Below are positions 51,799 to 59,991 of a DNA stretch of 64,000 nucleotides, in pieces. The first letter of the stretch is position 1, and every line of letters begins with the position of its first letter. Under the pieces are notes generated by a model. The model saw only the letters and a list, made by a program, of their open reading frames with translations, did not search any database and had not been told where the DNA came from. A program made the translations under genes and the position numbers. Source of the stretch: Mesorhizobium japonicum MAFF 303099 (GTDB taxonomy: Bacteria > Pseudomonadota > Alphaproteobacteria > Rhizobiales > Rhizobiaceae); the NCBI RefSeq assembly GCF_000009625.1, contig NC_002678.2, positions 6,666,001 to 6,730,000 on the forward strand, in the 5' to 3' direction.

Positions 51799-52476
51799 AT
51801 GGCACGGCATGCCCAGAAACGCATCAACGACCCCGAAGGCATGCGCCGGAAAGTGCTCGATGTCGCCGAGGCCGCGTTTCAGGCGCGCGGCTATCACGCG
51901 ACCAGCTTCGGCGATCTCATGACAGCGGCAGGGGTCAGTGGCGGCGCGCTGCATCATCACTTCCCGACCAAGAAGGCGCTGGCCATGGCGGTGATCGAAG
52001 AGCGCGTGGCGGCAGCGGTCGAGGCGACATGGATCGCGCCGGTTGTGGCAGCGGCTTCGGCGCGCGAAGGGGTGCGCGCCGTGTTCGAAGCTGTCGCGGC
52101 GGAACTGGAACAGCAGGGTTTCGTGCGCGGCTGCCCGCTCAACAATCTGGCGCATGAACTGTCGCTCGCCGATCCCGATTTCCGAACTGCCCTTGCCGGC
52201 ATCTTTGCGGCTTGGCGCCAGGCGATCGCCGACAAGGTTACGGCCGACCAGCAGGAGGGCAAGGAGCAAGGCGCCGATCCCCGGCATTTCGCGACCCTTG
52301 CCGTCGCCACCTATTCCGGCGCCATGTCGATGGCCAAGACGGCGCAGGACGCCCGCCCGTTGCGCGATTGCCTTGCGGCTTTGGAGCGCAGCGCCTCCCA
52401 GGCTGCATCGTCGCAGGGCGAGCCGGGGGCGAGGCGTCGCCGTAGCAGGGTGCTGCGGCGGCACGGTACCCTTTGA
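51799..52476 (+). CDS. TetR-family transcriptional regulator
   Basis: From ATG 51799 (MARHAQKRINDPEGMRRKVL) the HTH is at about 15-60: AFQARGYHATSFGDLMTAAG then VSGGALHHHFPTKKALAMAV. The helical C-terminal domain has RGCPLNNLAHELSLADPDFR, the pattern of the LmrA/YxaF group. GGGAG precedes the ATG. It is divergent from the NIPSNAP gene and its own probable operators lie at 51579-51624. Confidence 0.9.
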   Translation: MARHAQKRINDPEGMRRKVLDVAEAAFQARGYHATSFGDLMTAAGVSGGALHHHFPTKKALAMAVIEERVAAAVEATWIAPVVAAASAREGVRAVFEAVAAELEQQGFVRGCPLNNLAHELSLADPDFRTALAGIFAAWRQAIADKVTADQQEGKEQGADPRHFATLAVATYSGAMSMAKTAQDARPLRDCLAALERSASQAASSQGEPGARRRRSRVLRRHGTL

Positions 52477-52591
52477 GGCGGATGGATCGCTACGGCCCGG
52501 CTTTGCGGCCGATGTCGCGGTGAAAGCCGGGAGCCCGCCCCGATATTGCCGAACTGGACGGGCGGACGTCGCTCGTGCTGAAATTCCGCCG

Positions 52592-53725
52592 ATGATGAAT
52601 CACCGGTGGCCAAAATTGCTTTCACGACGCGGCTTTCTTATGCAGGCCGCGGGTCTTGCCGCGGCCGGCGCGTTTTCACGCCCGGCGCTCGGCCAGACCG
52701 GGCAGCGCATCCAGCCCATCGACGCCACCTTCCTGTTCATCGCCGATGTCCATGCCTGCCGCATGGCAAGCGGCCTCGGCCCCAACTGCCAGCAGGAGGG
52801 CAAGACCGACGCTGCGCTGCTGCGCAACGTCGCGGCGCTGAACGCCATCAATGACAAGCACTGGCCGGCCGAGATCAACGGTGTCGCCACCGGCTTGCGT
52901 TCGGCCGGCACCCGGATCGGCATGCCGCTCGGTCTTGTCGTCGGCGGCGACATCACCGACGATGGCGGCGGCCAGATCACCCAGCCGAGCGAGGGCACGC
53001 AGCTGCTGCAGTTCAGCCAGCGCTATAGCCAGGGCGTTGGCGCGGATCGCGTCCACATGCCGGTCTATGTCGGACTCGGCAATCATGATCTCGACCAGAA
53101 CGGTCCGCCACACCATGTCGACTGGTATCGGCGTGAACTGCGCGACTACGTCGAGGTCAACCACCGCCCCGGCGTGTTCTTCAAGCCGCCCGTGCCGGCC
53201 ACCAGCTACGATGTCGACACCGACTGCTATTCATGGGACTGGGGCGGCCTGCACCTCGTCCAGACGCATCGGTTCACCGGCGACACCGGTCACGGCGCCG
53301 ACTCGAGCCTGCCTTGGCTCAAGCAGGACCTGGCGACCTACGCGGCGGATGGCCGCCCCGTCATCCTGTTCCAGCACTATGGCTGGGACACGTTTTCGAC
53401 GGAGCGGTGGGATCCCGCCAAGCGCACCTATGACGATGACGGCGCCGGTGCGCCGCACTGGTGGGGCGAGGCCGACAGACAGGCGCTGCTGGCGGCGCTG
53501 AAGGGCTACAATGTCGTCGGCATCTTCCACGGCCATCAACATGACACCCCGCTGATCTACCGCCGTGACGGGCTCGACCTGTTCAAGCCGAAGGCCGCCT
53601 ATATGGGAGGGTTCGCCGTGGCCAGGGTGACCAGCGATGGCATGGACGTGGCGCTGGGCGAGGCAACCGACGACCAAGGCGAGGTCATCTTCACCAACGC
53701 CTTCAGCAAGGGCTGGAGCACATGA
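52592..53725 (+). CDS. Tat-exported metallophosphoesterase
   Basis: The protein begins with a twin-arginine signal (LLSRRGFLMQAAGLAAAGAF) at ATG 52592. Calcineurin-like metallophosphoesterase motifs follow: FLFIADVHACR (DxH), LVVGGDITDDGGG (GDxxD), VGLGNHDLDQNG (GNHD), LFQHYGWD and VGIFHGHQHDT (GHxH). All metal ligands are present. It hydrolyses a phosphoester in the periplasm; the substrate is unknown. The open frame to 52043 is an antisense-free shadow of the TetR gene and is not used. Confidence 0.87.
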   Translation: MMNHRWPKLLSRRGFLMQAAGLAAAGAFSRPALGQTGQRIQPIDATFLFIADVHACRMASGLGPNCQQEGKTDAALLRNVAALNAINDKHWPAEINGVATGLRSAGTRIGMPLGLVVGGDITDDGGGQITQPSEGTQLLQFSQRYSQGVGADRVHMPVYVGLGNHDLDQNGPPHHVDWYRRELRDYVEVNHRPGVFFKPPVPATSYDVDTDCYSWDWGGLHLVQTHRFTGDTGHGADSSLPWLKQDLATYAADGRPVILFQHYGWDTFSTERWDPAKRTYDDDGAGAPHWWGEADRQALLAALKGYNVVGIFHGHQHDTPLIYRRDGLDLFKPKAAYMGGFAVARVTSDGMDVALGEATDDQGEVIFTNAFSKGWST

Positions 53726-53726
53726 A

Positions 53727-53752
53727 AAAGGCGGCCCTTGGCGGCCACCTTT
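53727..53752. terminator. Bidirectional terminator-like hairpin
   Basis: AAAGGCGGCC and GGCCACCTTT pair with one mismatch around a short loop just after the metallophosphoesterase stop and before the convergent CsbD gene. Confidence 0.5.
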
Positions 53753-53783
53753 CCGATAGGCCACGACATGTCTCGATGCGGGA

Positions 53784-53963
53784 TCAGAACGCCTTCTTGA
53801 CCTTGTCCTTCACGTCGCCATAGGCCTTCTGCACCTTGCCGGCGACCTTGTCGGCCATGCCCTCGGCCTGGGTCCGTCTGTTGCCGGTCGCCTTGCCGGC
53901 AGCCTGTTTGACCGAACCCTTGAGCTGCTTGGCCAGACCGGCGACCTGATCCTTGTTCACCAT
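53784..53963 (-). CDS. CsbD-family stress protein
   Basis: From ATG 53963 (MVNKDQVAGLAKQLKGSVKQ) the 59-residue protein has the CsbD pattern: GLAKQLKGSVKQAAGKATGN followed by GMADKVAGKVQKAYGDVKD. CsbD proteins are small, basic, abundant in general stress; their function is unknown. GGAGA stands before the ATG. The longer frame to 54152 crosses non-coding sequence. Confidence 0.88.
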   Translation of the reverse strand: MVNKDQVAGLAKQLKGSVKQAAGKATGNRRTQAEGMADKVAGKVQKAYGDVKDKVKKAF

Positions 53964-54138
53964 GTTGCGCATCTCCTGAGAGTTTGAATTCGGGGCAATT
54001 CCTCGGCCGGGAAAAAACGGGCCAGTGTCGGTTAAGTTCCAGGCGCCGTCGCGGAATAAGATGACTGCGCCGGCCCGCTTCCGGTAGCAAGGCTGGCGGG
54101 ATAGGTTGCGCGGACGCACCGCGCGCATGGGGAGAAAA

Positions 54139-54807
54139 ATGGCGGAATTCACGCTCTACATCGGCAACAAATGCTTCTCATCGTGGTCGCTGCGGCCATG
54201 GGTGGCGATGAGGCATCTGGAAATCCCTTTTGAGGAAGGTTTTGTGCGGCTGCGCACGCCCGAGACCTTTGCCAACCTGGCGAAAGTGTCACCGACCGGT
54301 CAGGTGCCCGTCCTGAATCACAAGCCGTTGCAGGGAGGGGGCAGGATTGTCTGGGAAACCCTTGCCATCCTCGAATATCTCGCGGACCTGTTTCCTGAGA
54401 AAAAGCTCTGGCCGGCCGATATAGGCGCCCGCGCGCTGGCGCGCGCGGCGGCGACCGAGATGCATTCGGGCTTCCGCGAGGTGCGCTACGGCTGGCCGAT
54501 GAATTTGCGGCGGCCGAAGGGGCACAAGCCGCTCGACGCCGAAGGGGAAGTGCAGCGAGCGCGCATCGAGGCGCTGTGGCGCGAGTGCCGCGAGAAATAC
54601 GGCAAGGGCGGACCTTTCCTGTTTGGCCACTTCACCGCGGCCGATGCCATGTACGCGCCGGTCGTCACCCGCTTCGACACCTATGGCGGCGAGCTTGCGC
54701 CCGACACCAGGGCCTATGTCGACGCCGTGCTGGCAATGCCGGCGATGCGGCACTGGTATGCGGAGGCGGCGAAAGAGCCCTGGCCGGAGCCGGGGCCGGA
54801 CGAATGA
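54139..54807 (+). CDS. Glutathione S-transferase
   Basis: From ATG 54139 (MAEFTLYIGNKCFSSWSLRP) the 222-residue protein has a thioredoxin-fold N-terminal domain (GNKCFSSWSLRPW with the active Ser/Cys, TGQVPVLNHKPLQGGGRIVW as the glutathione-binding cis-Pro loop, ETLAILEYLADLFPEKKLWP) and an all-helix C-terminal domain (FGHFTAADAMYAPVVTRFDT). GGGGAG precedes the ATG. It conjugates or reduces substrates with glutathione in the cytoplasm. Confidence 0.88.
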   Translation: MAEFTLYIGNKCFSSWSLRPWVAMRHLEIPFEEGFVRLRTPETFANLAKVSPTGQVPVLNHKPLQGGGRIVWETLAILEYLADLFPEKKLWPADIGARALARAAATEMHSGFREVRYGWPMNLRRPKGHKPLDAEGEVQRARIEALWRECREKYGKGGPFLFGHFTAADAMYAPVVTRFDTYGGELAPDTRAYVDAVLAMPAMRHWYAEAAKEPWPEPGPDE

Positions 54808-55016
54808 GCCGAACCTGGCGTGCGGCCTCGGGTCTCGCGATAAGGCCACCGAGACATGGTCCGGCGAATCCAGCCTCGGCGCGTTGAAGGGCCATCTCAA
54901 GGCGATCCTGGACCAGTTCGATCGGCAAGGCGGTTTTGGCATGGATTGAGCGTGCCGCGGGAGAATTGACGGGCAGGGCGATTTCGGCATAATATGTAAC
55001 CAGATGGATACGCTTT

Positions 55017-55337
55017 ATGTCGCAAGCTGATCCCGACCGCTCCGTTTTCCGCGCCATCGCCGACCCGACGCGGCGCGCCATCCTTGACCGCTTGCGGCAG
55101 GGGCCTGCGCCGGTCAACGAACTGGCCTCGGCCTTTTCGCAGAGCCGGCCAGCGATCTCCAAGCATCTCAGGGTCCTGCGCGAGCTGCGCGTCGTCTCCG
55201 AACAGAAGCATGGCCGCGAGCGGCTCTACCGGCTGGAGCCGGCGGAACTAAAGGACGTAGCCGACTGGATCCTGCCCTACCGCGACTTCTGGCAGGCAAG
55301 TCTCGGCAATCTGAAAACCTATCTGGAGAGTGAATGA
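55017..55337 (+). CDS. ArsR-family helix-turn-helix regulator
   Basis: A 106-residue winged-helix protein: FRAIADPTRRAILDRLRQGP, VNELASAFSQSRPAISKHLR then VLRELRVVSEQKHGRERLYR. It lacks metal-binding cysteines and belongs to the SdpR-like branch usually followed by an SRPBCC gene. Its stop overlaps the start of that gene (ATGA), so it is an autoregulated pair. Confidence 0.9.
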   Translation: MSQADPDRSVFRAIADPTRRAILDRLRQGPAPVNELASAFSQSRPAISKHLRVLRELRVVSEQKHGRERLYRLEPAELKDVADWILPYRDFWQASLGNLKTYLESE

Positions 55338-56116
55338 TGGCCAGCAACGACAAACCGCGCGCCATCGCCGATGTCTCGGCCGGTGCCATTCTCGCCACGG
55401 TGACAATCGCAGTGCCGCCCGAGCGGGTGTTTCGCGCGTTGACGGCGGATGACCAGATACCGCTCTGGTGGGGAGCGGACGAGCTTTACCGGACGACGAG
55501 GCATACCGCCGACGTGCGACCGGGCGGCGCCTGGCGATCGGAAGGCAAGGGCGCCGACGGCCATGATTTTCACGTCCAGGGCGAGTATCTCAAGGTCGAG
55601 CCGCCGCACCTTCTGGTGCTGACATGGATAGCGCCGTGGGACGGCCACAACGTCACCACCGTGACCTATATGCTCGAGGCTGTCGATGCCGGAACGCGGC
55701 TGATTGTGCGTCACGAGGGGTTCGGCGCTCGCGAAGGCTCCTGCCGCGATCACGGCTCCGGCTGGGAACGCGTGCTCGGCTGGCTGGCCGCCTTCCTCAC
55801 CGACGAGGCCGGCGGCAAGCCGCGGAGCGTGTTTCATTGCCGGCTGATCCCGCCGCGGCCCGACTTTGCTTTCACCTTGACCGACGCAGAGAGGGGGCTG
55901 ATGAAACAGCATTCGGACTATCTGCGCGACAGGCTGGGCGATGGGGGTGTCATCCTGTTCGGGCCGGTCGCCGATCCTGCCGGCCCCTGGGGGCTCGGCA
56001 TCGTGGGGGCCGACGATGAGGCTGGCGTCAGGGCGCTGACCGAGGGCGATCCGACGATCCGTTCAGGGTTGGGCTTTCGCTACGAGATCCTGCCGATGAT
56101 CAGCACGATCATGTAG
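55334..56116 (+). CDS. SRPBCC (AHSA1) domain protein with C-terminal YCII domain
   Basis: The first 150 or so residues are an AHSA1-type SRPBCC domain (TVTIAVPPERVFRALTADDQ, WWGADELYRTTRHTADVRPG, GWERVLGWLAAFL). From about 160 a second domain follows (FHCRLIPPRPDFAFTLTDAE, MKQHSDYLRDRLGDGGVILF, PVADPAGPWGLGIVGA), a YCII-type ferredoxin-like fold. The fusion is less common than either alone. It probably binds a hydrophobic ligand. It is coupled to the ArsR gene. Confidence 0.82.
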   Translation: MMASNDKPRAIADVSAGAILATVTIAVPPERVFRALTADDQIPLWWGADELYRTTRHTADVRPGGAWRSEGKGADGHDFHVQGEYLKVEPPHLLVLTWIAPWDGHNVTTVTYMLEAVDAGTRLIVRHEGFGAREGSCRDHGSGWERVLGWLAAFLTDEAGGKPRSVFHCRLIPPRPDFAFTLTDAERGLMKQHSDYLRDRLGDGGVILFGPVADPAGPWGLGIVGADDEAGVRALTEGDPTIRSGLGFRYEILPMISTIM

Positions 56117-56638
56117 GGCTACACCGCAAGCTAACGGCCCGGCTCCGGCCACAGCGCCTCCAGCATGTCAGGCAAAAGCTCGTCGAGCAGATGCTGGGAT
56201 CTCGCTTATCCGGGAAAGGGTCTGGCCTTTGGCACAAACAAGAACGCCCCTCGCACCTTTTATCGTGCGGGAGGCGTCCTTTCGTCAGCATCCCTGAGAT
56301 TGCTCTTTGAAATTGCCGACACCAGAAAAATGCGCTGGCGATGGATTGGTTCCGGGGGTTGTGTGGTTTTTTACGGGAGCCTGGTCTTTTCAGCCGGTTC
56401 ATCAGTTGAGGCCCTATTCGCATGCAGCCTGAAATTGAATTCTGGCTTTTGGAAAACCAGAAATTGACTCGGCGGCAAAAGCAGTCTAAAAGAAACATGT
56501 CGATATTTGTTTGACCGACTTTTGTTATCCGCGCACGCATGCGCGCCTTTGACGAACTTCCCCATCAAAAATCGAGACAAAAATCGCTGTGCAGTCGCAC
56601 CGCGATTAACGAATATTTGCCATGGAAAGGGTTCGTTT
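56117..56638. other. Intergenic region and long cspA leader
   Basis: No intact gene in about 520 bases. A minus-strand scrap near 56133-56200 (SQHLLDELLPDMLEALWPEP then stop) may be the tail of a lost gene. The right part, about 150 bases and AT-richer, is probably the long 5' leader typical of cold-shock genes. Confidence 0.4.
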
Positions 56639-56848
56639 ATGAGCACCGGCACAGTTAAATGGTTCAACGCCACCAAAGGTTTTGGTTTTATTCAGCCTGA
56701 CGACGGCTCGGCCGACGTTTTCGTTCACATCTCGGCCGTAGAGCGCGCCGGCATGCGCGACATCGTCGAGGGCCAGAAGCTCGGCTACGAGATGGTCCGC
56801 GACAACAAGTCGGGCAAGATGTCCGCCGACCAGTTGAAGGCGGCCTGA
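56639..56848 (+). CDS. cspA: Cold-shock protein (CspA family)
   Basis: The 69-residue protein starts [20 protein letters not shown] and has both RNA-binding motifs, KGFGFIQP (RNP1) and DVFVHIS (RNP2). It melts RNA structure in the cold or in stationary phase. ATG 56639 follows AAAGGG. A longer frame from 56507 lies in the leader and is rejected. Confidence 0.95.
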   Translation: MSTGTVKWFNATKGFGFIQPDDGSADVFVHISAVERAGMRDIVEGQKLGYEMVRDNKSGKMSADQLKAA

Positions 56849-57192
56849 AGAACGAATTCCGCCCTCCCGGTGACCACGGATGTACTGGCACTGGTGAAGG
56901 GCGAATTCTGGCGCGTGGCCTTGGAAACCTGAGTTTCCAAGGCACATCATGCGCATGATGGGTTTGCCTTGTGCATCCAAAATGGGTGCGCGGCGCTCCA
57001 GGGGAGGTCAGTAGGTGCCTGGCCTTTTTCATTTTACGCTTGTTGCCACCGAAAATGCGCTGCGCATCAGGCCGAACGTGCTAAGGGACGCCTTAGCAAT
57101 TTTAAACCCGATGCCGTGTTGCTTTGTGCGTGGTCCTGACCGAAGACCCGGTCTCGCCCTATCGGCACCAGGCTCCTGACAGGAGAAAGATT
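56849..57192. other. Intergenic region with several hairpins
   Basis: No gene is seen in about 340 bases. TTGGAAAC-CTGA-GTTTCCAA (56921-56940) is a good stem-loop; CATCATGCGCATGATG follows, and CCAGG...CCTGG then CCTTTTTC near 57000-57030 looks like a terminator. A small RNA downstream of cspA is possible. Confidence 0.4.
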
Positions 57193-57420
57193 TTGGCCGC
57201 CCATTCGAAGACCGCCGCCGACCCGGCGGTGTCGCTGTTCAGCAAGACGCAAACCCAGTCGATGTCGCTCAACCGCATCCTATCCGAGCGCGATGCCGTC
57301 AGCGAGGCGCGGGAAGCCAAGACCGCCCGCTTGCGCGAGCTGCGTCTGGAAAAGGAAGCAGAAGAGATGGCGGCGGCCGCCGCACTCGCGGCGCAGCCGA
57401 AACGAGCCGGAAAACGCTGA
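57193..57420 (+). CDS. Small hypothetical protein (75 aa)
   Basis: The product is a charged helix-rich protein (SLFSKTQTQSMSLNRILSER, AREAKTARLRELRLEKEAEE) ending in an Ala/Lys tail. The best start is TTG 57193, behind AGGAG at eight bases; the ATG-free upstream frame to 57124 is less likely. It overlaps the next gene by one base (TGATG). It could form a coiled coil. Function unknown. Confidence 0.6.
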   Translation: MAAHSKTAADPAVSLFSKTQTQSMSLNRILSERDAVSEAREAKTARLRELRLEKEAEEMAAAAALAAQPKRAGKR

Positions 57421-57827
57421 TGGCCACCAAGCGCGTACCACCAACGCCGATCGCGGCCGATGCGACCATCGCCGACATGGTCGAAACCCTGGACAAGCCG
57501 GTCGAATATGTTCGCCGCGTGCTGGAGAAACTCGAACGCTGCAAGCGCGCCCATGGCGATGCCCAGGTGCGCGTCGGCGTGCGCGGCCGTGCCGAAGCCC
57601 CGAACTACCTGATCGAATACGTTCGCGAGGACAAAAAAACCCTGGAGCGGGTGACCTACCAGGATGCCGCCTATAGCGGCAGTACGCATCGCGAACTGGC
57701 GCCGCATCACATCGCGGAAGCCAGGAACTGGTCGCCAGAGGAAATGAACATCACTGCGGTTTCGGCGCTGATCGGCCGCTTGCGCAATCCGCGCGCCCCA
57801 TCATCACGTTTCGCCGACGAGGACTAA
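57420..57827 (+). CDS. Hypothetical protein (135 aa)
   Basis: A soluble alpha/beta protein (TIADMVETLDKPVEYVRRVL, LERCKRAHGDAQVRVGVRGR, LIEYVREDKKTLERVTYQD) translationally coupled to the preceding small gene. No family recognised. The N-terminal helix followed by a short beta region could be a small nucleic-acid-binding fold, but no motif proves it. Confidence 0.65.
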   Translation: MATKRVPPTPIAADATIADMVETLDKPVEYVRRVLEKLERCKRAHGDAQVRVGVRGRAEAPNYLIEYVREDKKTLERVTYQDAAYSGSTHRELAPHHIAEARNWSPEEMNITAVSALIGRLRNPRAPSSRFADED

Positions 57828-57828
57828 C

Positions 57829-57993
57829 ATGGCCATCAAATTCTCCGCCAAGGACCAGCCGGCAGCGCCGGCTCCCGCAGCGAAACCCGCCAAGCCGGCC
57901 GCCGCGAAGGCCAGCGAAGCCGCCGACCCCGCGGCCGATCTGTTCAAGTCACCGGTCGAAGCGCCGGCGCGCAAGACAGGCAAGAAGAAATAG
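57829..57993 (+). CDS. Small Ala/Pro/Lys-rich protein (54 aa)
   Basis: ATG 57829, just after the stop of the 135-aa gene, opens MAIKFSAKDQPAAPAPAAKP and then KPAAAKASEAADPAADLFKS, ending in KKK. This is a low-complexity, basic sequence, like small histone-H1-like or linker proteins. It was too short for a usual gene list. The position within the cluster supports it. Function unknown. Confidence 0.55.
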   Translation: MAIKFSAKDQPAAPAPAAKPAKPAAAKASEAADPAADLFKSPVEAPARKTGKKK

Positions 57994-57997
57994 CGCC

Positions 57998-58378
57998 TTG
58001 CCGCGGGACGCCGATCGCAATCCTGCCGCGCCGGGGCTGCTCGCCCTGGCCGCTGCCGCAAGCCTTTCCTCACAACGCGACGCCGCTCCGCTCTTCGACT
58101 GCCAGAGCTGCGGCGCGTGCTGCTCCTATTCGGCCGAGTGGCCACGCTTCTCCACCGAGGATGACGCGCAGCTCGACCGCATCCCCGAAAAATATGTCGC
58201 CCTCGACCTGTCCGGCATGCGCTGCGAGGGCGTGCGCTGTTCGGCCCTGACCGGCGAAGTCGGCAAGTCGACTGCTTGCGGCGTCTATGAAACGCGCCCG
58301 GATGTCTGCCGTGCCTGCATGCCTGGCGACGAGGAGTGCCTGATGGCAAGGGCCGCGCACGGGCTGGCGGTGGGGTAG
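57998..58378 (+). CDS. YkgJ-family Cys-cluster protein
   Basis: The 126-residue protein has the YkgJ pattern: FDCQSCGACCSYSAEWPRFS, then CEGVRCSALTGEVGKSTACG and VYETRPDVCRACMPGDEEC. The conserved CxxCxxCC and later cysteines probably hold zinc or an iron-sulfur cluster. The start is TTG at 57998, five bases after the preceding stop. Role unknown. Confidence 0.8.
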   Translation: MPRDADRNPAAPGLLALAAAASLSSQRDAAPLFDCQSCGACCSYSAEWPRFSTEDDAQLDRIPEKYVALDLSGMRCEGVRCSALTGEVGKSTACGVYETRPDVCRACMPGDEECLMARAAHGLAVG

Positions 58379-58486
58379 TTCCATCCCCCCGCTTTGCGGC
58401 GCAAGGAAAACGCCAATCACCGCCGCTTGCCTCACCCTGCGCCACCCGATAGCTTCCATGTCGGGCAGGGCATGGAGGAAACCATC

Positions 58487-59098
58487 GTGAGCATCGAGTT
58501 TCTGTTGACGTCGCTGATCGTCGTGGCCTCGCCCGGGACCGGCGTTCTCTACACGCTGAGCGCCGGACTCTCACGCGGTGCGCGGGCTTCGATCATTGCC
58601 GCCTTCGGCTGCACGCTCGGCATCATCCCGCACATGGCCGCTGCCATCACCGGCCTTGCGGCGCTGCTGCACACCAGCGCGGTCGCCTTCGAGACGCTTA
58701 AATATCTTGGCGTCGCCTATTTGCTCTACATGGCCTGGAACACGCTGAAGGAGAAGGGCGGCCTCAGCGTCGAGGACAATGTCGCGCCGCGCTCGGCCCG
58801 CAAGGTGATTGCCACCGGCATCCTCGTCAACGTACTCAACCCGAAACTGTCGATCTTCTTCTTCGCCTTCCTGCCGCAATTCGTCAGCACCACCGAGCCC
58901 AATGCGCTGTCGAAGATGCTGGAACTGAGCTCCGTCTTCATGCTTTTGACCTTCGTGGTTTTCGTCGGCTACGGCATTTTCGCCGCTTCGATCCGCAGCC
59001 ATGTCGCCTCGCGGCCAATGGTGCTGACCTGGATGCGCCGAACCTTCGCCGGTGCGTTTGTCATGCTCGGCGCCAAGCTGGCATTGGCTGATCGGTAG
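58487..59098 (+). CDS. LysE-family exporter
   Basis: A 203-residue membrane protein with about six helices: SIEFLLTSLIVVASPGTGVL (the SPGP-like loop), AFGCTLGIIPHMAAAITGLA, LLYMAWNTLKEKGGLSVEDN and GILVNVLNPKLSIFFFAFLP. This is the LysE/RhtB translocator pattern for amino-acid or related efflux. GTG 58487 has GGAGG eight bases upstream and is preferred to ATG 58472 and the frame start at 58394. Confidence 0.88.
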   Translation: MSIEFLLTSLIVVASPGTGVLYTLSAGLSRGARASIIAAFGCTLGIIPHMAAAITGLAALLHTSAVAFETLKYLGVAYLLYMAWNTLKEKGGLSVEDNVAPRSARKVIATGILVNVLNPKLSIFFFAFLPQFVSTTEPNALSKMLELSSVFMLLTFVVFVGYGIFAASIRSHVASRPMVLTWMRRTFAGAFVMLGAKLALADR

Positions 59099-59112
59099 CG
59101 GCGACCGGCCAA

Positions 59113-59499
59113 CTACCCCTTCACATAACCCATCGCCTCGACGATGCGTCCGTCCTGGACACGCATCAGATTGACGCCACGGACCGAGTTGCCGTCGGCC
59201 ATCCAGTAGCGCCAGCGGATGGTCGCCCGGTCGCCGGCGACAAAGGTCTCCTCGAGGTCGAAGCGCGTGCCTGGCTGAGTGGCGATCGCCGACCACAGCT
59301 GGACGCATGCTTGCCGCCCCGCATGACGGGCGCCATCAGGCGCCGGCACGGTGTTTTCGATGACGCACTCTTCGGCAATCAGTTCGGGGAGTGCGGCCGG
59401 GTCGTGCAGCTGAAACACGTCGTTGAAGCGCCGCATGATCTCGGCCGTCTGTTCGGAGCGGTCGTCTGGATGGAGGGTTATGATGCTGTCCTGTTTCAT
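59113..59499 (-). CDS. SnoaL-like (NTF2-fold) protein
   Basis: The 128-residue protein has the SnoaL/NTF2-like pattern: AEIMRRFNDVFQLHDPAALP, ELIAEECVIENTVPAPDG, ATIRWRYWMADGNSVRGVNL and VQDGRIVEAMGYVK. Such small cone-shaped domains bind or isomerise hydrophobic ligands. It is the last of three co-directional genes (dehydrogenase, OsmC, this). Confidence 0.82.
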   Translation of the reverse strand: MKQDSIITLHPDDRSEQTAEIMRRFNDVFQLHDPAALPELIAEECVIENTVPAPDGARHAGRQACVQLWSAIATQPGTRFDLEETFVAGDRATIRWRYWMADGNSVRGVNLMRVQDGRIVEAMGYVKG

Positions 59500-59514
59500 C
59501 TCGTCTTCCTGATG

Positions 59515-59958
59515 TCACTGTGCCGTGGTCGCGATGAGCTCGGCCTTGAGCGTGATGGAGGCCACGCCGGCCAGGGCGCGCGAAACAAGGCATGTCGTTT
59601 TCGCCCTCTCTGCGAGGTTCTGGAATTCATCCGGAGCAAGACCGGGAATCTCGGCTCGCGTCTCAAGTTCGATGCGGGTGATCGTCGGTCCCGCGACGGT
59701 TGCGCCGAGATCCACCTTGGCGACGGTGCTGATGCTTGCCGGTATATGGTGGGCTGTGCCCAGTATGGCGCTCAGGGCCATCGAGAAGCAGCCGGCATGC
59801 GCCGCGGCGATCAGCTCCTCCGGGTTGGTACCCGGACCGTTTTCGAAACGCGACGGGAAGGAATAGGCGCCTTCGAAGACGCCGCTGCCGAGCTTCATCC
59901 TGCCCGAACCCTCTTTCAGCGTCCCTTGCCACTTGGCCGAGGCCTCGCGAATTGTCAT
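59515..59958 (-). CDS. OsmC-family peroxiredoxin
   Basis: The 147-residue protein has the OsmC fold with both redox cysteines: AAHAGCFSMALSAILG and AKTTCLVSRALAGV. NPEELIAAAHAGCF is the family signature. It reduces organic hydroperoxides using dithiols. GGAGG precedes ATG 59958. It lies between the SnoaL and MDR dehydrogenase genes in one probable operon. Confidence 0.92.
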   Translation of the reverse strand: MTIREASAKWQGTLKEGSGRMKLGSGVFEGAYSFPSRFENGPGTNPEELIAAAHAGCFSMALSAILGTAHHIPASISTVAKVDLGATVAGPTITRIELETRAEIPGLAPDEFQNLAERAKTTCLVSRALAGVASITLKAELIATTAQ

Positions 59959-59991
59959 TGTCGTCCTCCTTTGGTTTGAGGCATCGATGGG

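Noticed and set aside
54808..54949. Frame ending DKATETWSGESSLGALKGHL near the GST gene
   Set aside because: The last part looks natural, but there is no start of its own and no family; it may be a fragment or chance.
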